Shown here: positions 6,941 to 12,415 of the stretch, piece after piece
Layout: each line of letters begins with the position of its first letter
Numbering within the stretch: position 1 is the stretch's first letter
NCBI GenBank assembly: GCA_035765515.1
Contig: DASTXN010000142.1
Coordinates: forward strand, 1-12,415
Length of the DNA stretch: 12,415 nt
Direction of reading: 5' to 3'
DNA from: DASRSS01 sp035765515
GTDB taxonomy: Bacteria > Actinomycetota > Actinomycetes > Mycobacteriales > Jatrophihabitantaceae
Notes under the pieces: generated by a model
Told to the model about the DNA's origin: nothing
Databases searched by the model: none
Seen by the model: only the letters and a program-made list of their open reading frames with translations
Made by a program: the position numbers and the translations under genes

Positions 6941-7933
6941 TCAGACGCCGGCGAGCTCGGGGATGACCCGGCTCGCGAACAGCTCCGCGCTGCCACGGTC
7001 GTAGGCGAGGTCGACGAAGTTGGTGATCGCGTAGCTCAGGCCCATCTCAGCGGCCTCGTGCAGCCGCTGGACGATCAGCTCCGGCGTGCCGACCAGCGGG
7101 CCGGACTCGAACATGTTGCGATAGCGCTCGAGCTGGTCGGCGGGCACGAGCGGTTCGTAGTGGGCGACGATCCAGGCGAGCTTGTCCCGGACGTCCTTGT
7201 CCGTCTCGCCGATCACCACGTTGTAGTTGCCGCTGCGGACGATCTCGCCGAAGTCGCGGCCGACGGCCTTGCAGTGCTCGGCCAGGATCTCGGACTTGTG
7301 TCGGAACGTTTCGGGCGTCGCGTCGAAGTTGGTGTAGTCGGCGTACTTGGCGGCGATGCGCAGCGTCTTCTTCTCGCCGCCGCCGGCGATCCAGAGCGGG
7401 ATGCCCCCGTCCTGGACCGGCAGCGGGCGGCAGATCGCGCCGTCCACCTGGTAGTGCTTGCCGGCGAGCGTGCTGACGCCTTCCGTCCAGGCCTGGCGCA
7501 TGATCTGCACGCCCTCGTCGAGCATGCCGAGCCGCTCGCCCGCGGTGGGGAAGCCGTAGCCGTATGCACGCCACTCGTGCTCGTACCAGCCGCCGCCGAT
7601 GCCCATCTCGACGCGCCCGGCGCTGACGTGGTCGACGGTCGCGGCGACCTTGGCCAGGTAGGCGGGGTTGCGGTAGCCCATACAGGTGCACATCTGTCCG
7701 AGCCGGACGCGCCGGGTGGACGCCGCGAAGGCCGCCATCAACGTCCACGCCTCGTGGGTGGCCTCCTCGGTCGGGACCGGGACGGTGTGGAAGTGGTCGT
7801 AGACCCACAGTGACTCCCACGGTCCGTCGTCCGCCCACTGCGCGAGGTCGCGCATGACGTCCCAGTGCCGGTCGGGGTCGATGCCGGCGAGGTCGAGCCG
7901 CCAGCCCTGCGGGATGAAGGTTCCGAAGCGCAT
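6941..7933 (-). CDS. LLM-class F420-dependent oxidoreductase (TIGR03560-like)
   Basis: 330 aa, a single luciferase-like TIM-barrel domain. It opens MRFGTFIPQG and has LWVYDHF near 42-48, the conserved LGQMCTCMGYRNPAYLAK near 78-95, SAGRVEMGIGGGW near 104-116, and PLWIAGGGEKKTLRIAA near 179-195. The SAGR and GIGGGW blocks are typical of F420-using members in actinomycetes. It should transfer hydride between F420H2 and an unknown substrate in the cytoplasm; the substrate cannot be read from sequence. Start: ATG 7933, which exactly fits the family N terminus. A longer in-frame extension to 8179 would overlap the divergent gene and has no family character. A GGAG lies only 3 bp from the ATG, and a -10-like TAGGGT sits 7 bp upstream, so the message may be leaderless. 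It pairs divergently with a PPOX-class gene. Confidence 0.9.
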   Translation of the reverse strand: MRFGTFIPQGWRLDLAGIDPDRHWDVMRDLAQWADDGPWESLWVYDHFHTVPVPTEEATHEAWTLMAAFAASTRRVRLGQMCTCMGYRNPAYLAKVAATVDHVSAGRVEMGIGGGWYEHEWRAYGYGFPTAGERLGMLDEGVQIMRQAWTEGVSTLAGKHYQVDGAICRPLPVQDGGIPLWIAGGGEKKTLRIAAKYADYTNFDATPETFRHKSEILAEHCKAVGRDFGEIVRSGNYNVVIGETDKDVRDKLAWIVAHYEPLVPADQLERYRNMFESGPLVGTPELIVQRLHEAAEMGLSYAITNFVDLAYDRGSAELFASRVIPELAGV

Positions 7934-7957
7934 GGACTCCACCCTATGGTTGCCCGG
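7934..7957. promoter_or_regulatory. Symmetrical bidirectional promoter candidate between two start codons
   Basis: Only 24 bp separate the ATG of the minus-strand LLM gene (7933) and the ATG of the plus-strand PPOX gene (7958). The centre reads ACCCTATGGT (7941-7950). On the plus strand TATGGT (7945-7950) fits the TAnnnT -10 pattern and is followed by 7 bp and then ATG. On the minus strand TAGGGT (7946-7941) fits the same pattern and is also followed by exactly 7 bp and then ATG. Both messages would start at or very near the A of ATG, so both would be leaderless, a common actinobacterial arrangement. No clear -35 is seen in either direction. Confidence 0.5.
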
Positions 7958-8362
7958 ATGGAGTTGTCTGCGGCGCGCGAGTTGTTTGCCGGTGCGCGAG
8001 TCGCCCGGCTGGCCACCGTCCGGCCCGGCGGGCGCCCGCACCTGGTGCCGATCGTGTTCGCGATGGACGGCGACGTGATCGTGACCGCCGTCGACGACGC
8101 GAAGGCGAAGCGCACGCGGGCGTTGACCCGGTTGGCGAACATCGCCGCCGAGCCGCGGGTCAGCGTGCTCGCCGACCACTTCGACGAGGACTGGTCACAG
8201 CTGTGGTGGGTGCGCGCCGACGGGGTCGCCGTAGTCGTTGACCGGGATGCGGACGCGATCGCGCTGCTGGCGGATCGGTATCGGCAGTACCGCGAGCAGC
8301 TGCCACCCGGCCCGGTGATCAGGATTCAGGTGGATCGCTGGACCGGCTGGGCGGCGGAGTAG
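7958..8362 (+). CDS. PPOX-class F420-dependent oxidoreductase (TIGR03668-like)
   Basis: 134 aa, a split-barrel flavin/deazaflavin-binding fold. ARVARLATVRPGGRPHLVPIVFA near residues 13-35 is the classic N-terminal strand pair of PPOX/PNPOx-like F420 enzymes, and a C-terminal IRIQVDRWTGWAAE matches the family ending. It is expected to bind F420 (or F420H2) and act as a small dimeric reductase in the cytoplasm; the substrate is unknown. Start: ATG 7958, which lies 7 bp after a -10-like TATGGT. The other in-frame ATG (7946) overlaps that hexamer and adds only MVAR. No Shine-Dalgarno is visible at either. It diverges from the LLM-class F420 gene, so the two may serve one pathway or be co-regulated. 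Confidence 0.88.
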   Translation: MELSAARELFAGARVARLATVRPGGRPHLVPIVFAMDGDVIVTAVDDAKAKRTRALTRLANIAAEPRVSVLADHFDEDWSQLWWVRADGVAVVVDRDADAIALLADRYRQYREQLPPGPVIRIQVDRWTGWAAE

Positions 8363-8463
8363 ACGTGAGCACGTCGCGTCGCGCCTTCTGAGCAAACCGG
8401 CCACTGCCGCCGCCCGCGCGGCCCGAGATGGGTGCCCCGAGCTAGAAGGTCGGCTTCTCGTCG

Positions 8464-8622
8464 TCAGCCTTCATCGGTGGTGTCGTTTTTGATCTTCGAG
8501 GTGTTGTCGACGGGGTAGCTGGCCGGCGGGACTGTGTAGGTGTGTCCGGTGGGTGAGGTCCAGGTCGTGGTTCCGTCTTGCTCGCGGACGAGAGTCCAGC
8601 CGCCATCATGGATCCCGTAGTG
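8464..8622 (-). pseudogene. Stranded C-terminal tail of the HNH endonuclease gene
   Basis: This 52-codon stretch starts HYGIHDGGWTLVREQDG and ends SKIKNDTTDEG. It is the normal continuation of DUF222/HNH proteins (GGWTL then a WTSPTGHTYTVPP ending), but it is in a different frame from the upstream part of the gene. Between Cys475 of the main frame (codon at 8656-8654) and this His codon (8622-8620) lie 31 bp carrying a short palindromic element. Family members have about three residues (such as RRH) there, so the change is about +22 bp, not a multiple of three. The first His of the tail aligns with the last catalytic His of the HNH motif. The frame is otherwise intact and uncorrupted, so the break looks recent, or the tail is reached by frameshifting. 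A sequencing error in the GC-rich hairpin cannot be excluded. Confidence 0.75.
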
Positions 8623-10078
8623 GATCCTCCCCCGCAAGCGGGAGGTACCCCCAGCAGGTCGGGACCAGGTTGGCGGCGTTGGTTTCGCCGCCGCGGCTCC
8701 ACCACTGCACGTGGTGCAGATCGGACTTCGCGGCCGGACGCTCACATCCGGGCGCCCTGCAGGTGCGGTCGCGGGCGATGACGAATTGGGCCAGGTCGGC
8801 CGGCGGTTCGTAGGTGCTGCGGCCGTAATCGACCAGATGGCCGAGTTCGTCGGTAACCAGGCGCCGCGAGGTGCCGGACGGGTCGGCCGCCAGCCAGTGG
8901 GGGTCCCCCCGCCAGTGAAGGCGTAGCCGGCGGGGGAGCGCGAGGTCGGCCGGGACCGGCCCGTAGCCGTCGATCTCAGCCGGTTGTTCGTCCATGCCGA
9001 GCAGCGTCGACAGCGCCACCGAGACGTTGATCTGCGGACGCAGCCCGTGATACCGCGGCGCCTGCGCCCCTGACCGGGTCGCCAGGCCCGCGTCCATTTT
9101 GATCTTCACCCTGGTGTCCGGGTCGGTCGCCTCGTCGGTACCGTCGCGGTCCGTCGTGTCCTTTTTGATCTTCACGCCCTCATCGGTGCCGGGTTCTTCC
9201 CCGCATCCCGTGTCCTTTTTGATCTTCACGCCGGCGGGTGCGTCGCCGTTGAGGTAGTCGGCGCAGATCTGCACCAGTCCGTCCGCGCGCCGTTGCGCCT
9301 TGGTCCGCGGATCGTCGACGGTGCGGATCTGGTCGGATTTGGCGTCCACGGCGGCGGCGACCGTGGCCGCACCTTCGGCCGGAAGCGGCGCACCGACATA
9401 CGCCATGCCGTTGTCTTGCGGGATGACCCACACGTCGCGGTCTTCGGCGGCGCGGGCGGCTTTCTCTGCGGCGCTGCGCGGGTCGGCCTCGATGCCGGCC
9501 CGGCGCAGCTTGCGGCGGAAGGAGGCCATCGTTGGACCCGGGTCGCTGATCCGCTCGGGCTCGGGCAGGACTGCTGTCTCGACTTCGCGGGCGGCGGTGT
9601 CGTCCAACGTGCGGACGGTATCCACCACGGCGGTCGCGTGCCGCGCGCTCAACCGGCCTTGCTCCAACGCTGCCAGGGTGTCCGGCAGGCGGTGCACCAG
9701 ATCGGATGCCGTGTGGATCCTCGCTTGCGCACCGGTGACCGATTCAGCGAGCGCGGTCTTGATGTCCTCCGTCGCCCACGCCCGGTCCAACTTGGGTGCG
9801 ACCGCACCGACATGCGGCTCGTCCATCAGAGCGGCGATCATCCGGGTCTGCAGCGCAGCGGCCCAGGCCTGCAGCCGTTCCAGCCCGACCAGCGCGTCCA
9901 CCCGCCCGGCCTGCGACAACCGAGCCGGATCGAGCTGCGCGAGCACACCGGCGGTGGCCGAGCCCGGGGTCACGTTCACCGTCCAGGCCGCCGCGCAGTC
10001 CGGGTGCAGTCGGACTTCCCACACGTTCGGCACATGCGCGAACGCGTCCGTCCGGTCGAAATCCACTGCTTGAGTCAT
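8606..10078 (-). CDS. DUF222/HNH endonuclease (13E12-family), C terminus frameshifted
   Basis: 490 aa as read. The DUF222 region covers about residues 25-360, with GRLSARHATAVV near 141-152 and ADPRSAAEKAARAAEDRDVWV near 198-218. An HNH segment follows with C440, C445, DLHHVQWWSRGG (453-464, H456), N470 and C475. This is the family of the mycobacterial 13E12-repeat proteins; members are abundant in actinomycetes, carry an HNH nuclease motif and have no settled function. Two oddities: three VKIKxD peptides fill the linker at 284-330, and a 15-residue insert (381-395) is encoded by a palindromic element between PADLA and LAADPSG. After C475 the frame leaves the family and ends in 15 unrelated residues, losing the final HNH His and the GGWTL tail (8464-8622, other frame). 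Nuclease activity is therefore probably lost unless frameshifting restores it. Start: ATG 10078, with a -10-like TAGCTT (10090-10085) 6 bp upstream, so a leaderless message is likely. Confidence 0.88.
   Translation of the reverse strand: MTQAVDFDRTDAFAHVPNVWEVRLHPDCAAAWTVNVTPGSATAGVLAQLDPARLSQAGRVDALVGLERLQAWAAALQTRMIAALMDEPHVGAVAPKLDRAWATEDIKTALAESVTGAQARIHTASDLVHRLPDTLAALEQGRLSARHATAVVDTVRTLDDTAAREVETAVLPEPERISDPGPTMASFRRKLRRAGIEADPRSAAEKAARAAEDRDVWVIPQDNGMAYVGAPLPAEGAATVAAAVDAKSDQIRTVDDPRTKAQRRADGLVQICADYLNGDAPAGVKIKKDTGCGEEPGTDEGVKIKKDTTDRDGTDEATDPDTRVKIKMDAGLATRSGAQAPRYHGLRPQINVSVALSTLLGMDEQPAEIDGYGPVPADLALPRRLRLHWRGDPHWLAADPSGTSRRLVTDELGHLVDYGRSTYEPPADLAQFVIARDRTCRAPGCERPAAKSDLHHVQWWSRGGETNAANLVPTCWGYLPLAGEDPLRDP
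8627..8653 (-). repeat. Short palindromic element 1 inside the HNH gene (frameshifting copy)
   Basis: On the gene strand the element starts TGGGGGTACCTCCCGC, then TT, then GCGGGGGAG (27 bp). The arms pair as CCTCCCGC with GCGGGGGAGG (2-nt bulge) around a 2-nt loop. TGGATCC occurs at 8609-8615 and again at 8621-8627, at the element edge, a possible short duplication. The layout TGGGGGTaCC...GGGGGAG resembles short GC-rich repeats that I recall as common in Streptomyces genomes. It interrupts the family sequence between C475 and the last HNH His. Confidence 0.7.
8894..8938 (+). repeat. Short palindromic element 2 inside the HNH gene (in-frame copy)
   Basis: A 45-bp block with TGGGGGTCCCCCCGCC at 8898-8913 and GCCGGCGGGGGAG at 8926-8938 around a 12-bp loop. 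It shares the TGGGGGTnCC...GCGGGGGAG signature with element 1 but lies in the opposite orientation. It encodes residues 381-395 (LPRRLRLHWRGDPHW) of the HNH protein. Family members normally run PADLA directly into a short RR and then LAAD, so the block looks inserted; being 15 codons long it keeps the frame. Confidence 0.65.
9092..9232 (-). repeat. Three-copy DNA/peptide repeat encoding VKIKxD in the DUF222 linker
   Basis: The plus strand carries CTTTTTGATCTTCACGCC ending at 9178 and again at 9232; these two copies are identical over 24 bp (9155-9178 and 9209-9232). A third, variant copy CATTTTGATCTTCACC lies at 9095-9110. On the gene strand they encode VKIKKDT (284-290 and 302-308) and VKIKMDA (324-330), spaced 18 and 22 residues apart by acidic, Gly/Thr-rich spacers. 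Related copies occur at 8480-8497 (tail, SKIKNDT) and 10148-10164 (upstream non-coding DNA). The A/T-rich core stands out in this GC-rich gene. Confidence 0.8.
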
Positions 10079-10443
10079 AGCGCCAAGCTAGCCGGAGGGT
10101 CTGACAATTTCTGCAGGACGATTCCCCTACCCACAAAGCAGATTCCGTCCATTTGGATCTTCACTAGGAAGCCGCAGGTCGAGCTGGAACGCGACCCGAC
10201 AACGCAACGGGGTGCGAAGATCAAATTGTCCCCGTTGTTGCCCACTCTGAGTGAGCAGAGCTGGAACGCGACCCGGCAACGGAACGGGGCGCGAAGATCA
10301 AACTGCCCCGTCGCCGCCGAGGAAGAGCGACCACAGGCAGACCGCAACCGGACAGCGCGGGGTGACCGAAGTTCAAACTGTCTCCGTCGCCGCCGCCGAG
10401 CAACCACAGGCAGACCGCAGGGCGAATGGCGCGGGTAAGTCAG
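10079..10443. other. 365-bp intergenic region rich in short repeats
   Basis: This is the DNA between the HNH gene start and the stop of the MetE-like gene, both on the minus strand. I see no convincing gene. An open frame on the minus strand (10407-10075) gives a low-complexity Arg/Ser-rich peptide shaped by the repeats. It contains the likely HNH -10 (10085-10090), one plus-oriented GATCTTCAC motif (10155-10163) and the tandem units described separately. No strong terminator hairpin with a T-run was found after the MetE-like gene. Confidence 0.7.
10181..10438 (+). repeat. Degenerate 73-77-bp tandem repeats upstream of the HNH gene
   Basis: Copy A begins at 10181 and copy B at 10258, both opening GAGCTGGAACGCGACCCG and continuing to a GCGAAGATCAAA core (10214 and 10291), a period of 77 bp. 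Copy C has GAAGTTCAAACTG at 10368-10380, 75 bp after the B core. A partial copy D begins after CCGTCGCCGCCG near 10384. The 17-bp ACCACAGGCAGACCGCA is identical at 10330-10346 and 10403-10419, a 73-bp period. Similarity decays from A/B to C/D. The GAAGATCAAA cores are inverted relative to the GATCTTC motifs inside the HNH gene. Confidence 0.8.
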
Positions 10444-11562
10444 TCAGCCCCAGACGTCGGCGGCGGTCTCCACGATCAGGGCGAGCTTGGCCTTCTCCTC
10501 ATCCAGCGTCAGGTTGTTGCCCTCGACGGTCGAGGAGAACCCGCACTGGCCGGACAGGCACAGCTGATCGAGCGGCACGTACTTGGCCGCCTCGTCGATG
10601 CGGCGCTTGAGCTCGTCCTTGCTCTCCAGTTGCGGACGCTTGGTGGTGACAAGGCCGAGCACGACCTGCTTGCCGGGCGGCACGAAGCGCAGCGGCTCGA
10701 AACCGCCGGAGCGCTCGTCATCCCACTCGCAGAAGAAGCCGTCGACGTCCAGTCCGCCGAACAACGCTTCGGCGACGAAGTCGTAGCCGCCCTCTGCCGT
10801 CCAGGCGGAGCGGAAGTTCCCGCGGCACATGTGCGTGGTGACGTGCAGCGACTCGGGCCGGCCGGCGAGCGCGGCGTTGATCTGGCGGATGTAGCGCTCG
10901 TGCTGATGCTCGGCGTCGACGCCCTTCGCGGCCAGGTCCGCGCGCTGCGCCGGGTCGTTCAAGTAGGCGAGCGACGTGTCGTCCAGTTGCAGATAGGTAC
11001 ATCCCAAAGCGGCGATCTGCCGGACCTGCTCGGCGTAGGCGGCGGAGAGGTCGGCCCAGAACTCGTCCTCGTCCGGATACACATCGCGATCGATCGCCGC
11101 CGGTCCGCCGCGGTAGTGCACCATGCTCGGCGACGGGATCGTCAGCTTCGGCGTCCCGCTGGTCACGACCGACTTCAGGAACTCGAAGTCGGCGCCGAAG
11201 ATCGTGTGGTCGAGACCGATCTTGCCGTCGACCTTCAGCGCTGCGGACGTGAAGTCGAGGTTGCCCTGAGCGTTGCGGAAGTGCACCTCGATCTGCTCGT
11301 CGGTGCGGTGAATCCCCTGCAGTTGATAGATGAAGTCCATGTGCCAGGACGTGCGGCGGAACTCGCCGTCGGTCGCGGTCTGCAGTCCGAGGCCCTCCTG
11401 CATGCGCACCACGTCCCGGATCGCATCGTCCTCGATCGCGCGCAACTCCTCGGCGCTGATCGTGCCCGCAGCGCGATCGGCACGGGCTTTCAGCAGCTCC
11501 GGCGGACGCAGCAGGCTGCCCACATGATCGGCGCGAAACGGCGGTGTCGTGCGTGGTGCCAT
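10444..11562 (-). CDS. MetE-like (cobalamin-independent methionine synthase family) zinc thiol methyltransferase, catalytic domain only
   Basis: 372 aa, matching the C-terminal catalytic half of MetE, as in YxjG/YxjH-type proteins. It opens PPFRADHVGSLLRP (7-20). The four expected zinc ligands are present: H244 and C246 in THMCRGN, E279 in FFCEWDD, and C340 in SGQCGFSS. The N-terminal folate-binding half of full-length MetE is absent, as in this subfamily. Likely chemistry is methyl or alkyl transfer to a thiol activated by zinc (homocysteine or another thiol); the donor is unknown. Epoxyalkane:coenzyme M transferase belongs to the same superfamily and is an alternative kind of function. A good Shine-Dalgarno, AGGAAAGGA, lies 7 bp before ATG 11562. 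The gene begins 29 bp after the stop of the PcaL-like gene, so co-transcription is likely. Confidence 0.88.
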   Translation of the reverse strand: MAPRTTPPFRADHVGSLLRPPELLKARADRAAGTISAEELRAIEDDAIRDVVRMQEGLGLQTATDGEFRRTSWHMDFIYQLQGIHRTDEQIEVHFRNAQGNLDFTSAALKVDGKIGLDHTIFGADFEFLKSVVTSGTPKLTIPSPSMVHYRGGPAAIDRDVYPDEDEFWADLSAAYAEQVRQIAALGCTYLQLDDTSLAYLNDPAQRADLAAKGVDAEHQHERYIRQINAALAGRPESLHVTTHMCRGNFRSAWTAEGGYDFVAEALFGGLDVDGFFCEWDDERSGGFEPLRFVPPGKQVVLGLVTTKRPQLESKDELKRRIDEAAKYVPLDQLCLSGQCGFSSTVEGNNLTLDEEKAKLALIVETAADVWG

Positions 11563-11591
11563 GACGGTGTTCCTTTCCTATGTGGTCGCCT

Positions 11592-12415
11592 CTAGGAGGA
11601 TTCCTGTTCACCCAGGACGTCGCGTGCGATCGCGAAGGCGCGGTTGGCGCGGGGGAGCCCGGCGTACAGCGCGGTATGCAGCAGCACCTCGCCGATCTCG
11701 TCCGGGGTGAGCCCGTTTCGGACGGCGGCGCGCACGTGCATCGCGATCTCGTGCTCGGCGCCGATGCTGACGAGGGCGGCGAGCGTGGCGATCGAACGCT
11801 CGCGGCGACCTAGCCCCGGACGCGACCAGACGTCGCCCCACGCGTAGCGGGTGATGAAGTCCTGGAACGGCGCGGTCAGTTCGGTCGTCGCGCCCATCGC
11901 CCGCTCGACGTGCGCGTCACCGAGAACCGCGCGCCGGGTGGCATAGCCCGCAGCGAGCGTCGCGCCCCCGCCGAAATGGGTCAGCAGCGCCTGCACGATC
12001 ATCGCCGGCTGCTCGACCGTGGCGATGTGCGCGGCGGACTCGAGCACCTGCAGCCGTGATCCGGGCACCGCGTCGGCGATGGCGCGTAACGCATCGGGAG
12101 GTGCCGAGGGATCGTCAGCGCCGGCGATCAGCAGCGTCGGCGCGGCGACGCGTCCTAGATCGGCGCGCAGGTCCGTCCCGGCCAGCGCCTCGCAACACTG
12201 CGCGTAGCTCTCCGGGTCGACGGCCGCTTGCATGCCCTGCAGTCGTGCGAGCAGTTCGGGATCGCGAGCCGCAAGGCCCGCGGTGATCCACAGTCGCTGC
12301 GGGATGTCCGAGATCGCAGCCATGCCGCCGGCGCGCACCGCCGCCGCGCGCTCGTGCCAGCCGCTGGCCGGCGGCAGGTGCGCGGCCGCGCAGAGCACTG
12401 CCAGCCGGTGCACCC
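11592..12415 (-). CDS. pcaL: PcaL-type fusion: 3-oxoadipate enol-lactonase plus 4-carboxymuconolactone decarboxylase (cut by right window edge)
   Basis: The visible 273 residues contain the C-terminal part of an alpha/beta hydrolase (about 1-148) followed by a carboxymuconolactone decarboxylase domain (about 155-270). The hydrolase part shows HLPPASGWHERAAAVR, the acid residue in GADDPS (D101) and the catalytic His in SAAHIATVEQP (H129). The nucleophile Ser and N terminus lie beyond the edge. The second domain has WSRPGLGRRERSIATLAALVSIG and HEIAMHVRAA (H221, H226). Fused in this order the enzyme catalyses two consecutive steps of the protocatechuate branch of the beta-ketoadipate pathway, giving 3-oxoadipate. 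The frame is open at the edge; the GTG at 12413 is probably internal. The stop is TAG at 11594-11592. Downstream lies the MetE-like gene. PcaL-type fusions are typical of actinomycetes. Confidence 0.9.
   Translation of the reverse strand, partial: VHRLAVLCAAAHLPPASGWHERAAAVRAGGMAAISDIPQRLWITAGLAARDPELLARLQGMQAAVDPESYAQCCEALAGTDLRADLGRVAAPTLLIAGADDPSAPPDALRAIADAVPGSRLQVLESAAHIATVEQPAMIVQALLTHFGGGATLAAGYATRRAVLGDAHVERAMGATTELTAPFQDFITRYAWGDVWSRPGLGRRERSIATLAALVSIGAEHEIAMHVRAAVRNGLTPDEIGEVLLHTALYAGLPRANRAFAIARDVLGEQESS

Noticed and set aside
3574..6966. Plus-strand open frame of 1130 codons opposite kgd
   Set aside because: It is antisense to a clear kgd. The translation is Val/Leu/Arg/Gly/Asp-rich with no domain, as expected when GC-rich third positions suppress stops on the other strand.
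6832..6996. N-terminal extension of kgd from the ATG at 6996
   Set aside because: The added 55 residues overlap the LLM gene end, lack family character and cross the probable terminator hairpin. GTG 6831 fits the conserved N terminus.
8444..8458. AGAAG-CTTCT hairpin between the PPOX gene and the HNH tail as a terminator
   Set aside because: A 5-bp stem with no T-run; too weak to call.
10075..10407. Minus-strand open frame of 110 codons overlapping the HNH start
   Set aside because: Arg/Ser-rich peptide dictated by the tandem repeats, with no ribosome site or recognisable domain. Its VKIQMD peptide reflects the DNA motif.
10181..10438. Possible CRISPR array
   Set aside because: The units are long (73-77 bp), degenerate and contiguous. 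There are no short identical repeats with unique spacers, and no cas genes nearby.
9293..10438. Plus-strand open frame of 381 codons opposite the HNH gene and running through the repeats
   Set aside because: It is antisense to well-conserved DUF222 coding sequence. The AKIKL peptide in it comes from the GAAGATCAAA repeat core, not from a gene.

Overview
This window is high-GC DNA of about 70% G+C (estimated by eye) and almost certainly comes from an actinomycete. Four things point that way: an actinobacterial-type Kgd (2-oxoglutarate dehydrogenase E1 with a fused E2-like acyltransferase domain), two predicted F420-dependent oxidoreductases, a DUF222/HNH (13E12-like) gene, and a MocR/YczE-type regulator-transporter pair. 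I cannot name the genus from the sequence.

Layout, left to right. (1) 1-704 (+): the C-terminal half of a malic enzyme, cut by the window edge. (2) 701-2173 (-): a MocR-type (GntR-aminotransferase fusion) regulator, divergent from (3) 2250-2981 (+), a YczE-like membrane protein. The space between them holds repeated ATTGGCC half-sites that look like operators. (4) 2839-3039 (-) and 3052-6831 (-): a 66-aa conserved small protein directly downstream of kgd, 12 bp apart and probably co-transcribed. (5) 6941-7933 (-) and 7958-8362 (+): an LLM-class and a PPOX-class F420-type oxidoreductase, diverging from a 24-bp gap that contains a symmetrical, overlapping pair of -10-like hexamers. (6) 8464-10078 (-): a DUF222/HNH endonuclease gene carrying two copies of a short palindromic element. 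One copy adds a 15-residue peptide in frame. The other shifts the frame immediately before the last HNH histidine, so the tail is stranded. (7) 10079-10443: a 365-bp non-coding stretch with degenerate 73-77-bp tandem repeats. (8) 10444-11562 (-) and 11592-12415 (-): a stand-alone MetE-catalytic-domain-like methyltransferase downstream of a PcaL-type fusion protein (3-oxoadipate enol-lactonase plus 4-carboxymuconolactone decarboxylase) that is cut by the right edge.

How the genes relate. Malic enzyme, Kgd and PcaL all belong to central carbon flow: malate to pyruvate, 2-oxoglutarate to succinyl units, and protocatechuate to 3-oxoadipate and then the TCA cycle. They are not obviously one operon, however. 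The window is mostly a mosaic of small one- and two-gene transcription units. The least ordinary part is 8460-10440, where a nuclease-family gene and its upstream region are loaded with at least three classes of short repeat: the GGGGGT/GGGGGAG palindromes, the GATCTTC-containing motif encoding VKIKxD, and the tandem 73-77-bp units. I found no CRISPR array, tRNA, rRNA, integrase or transposase.
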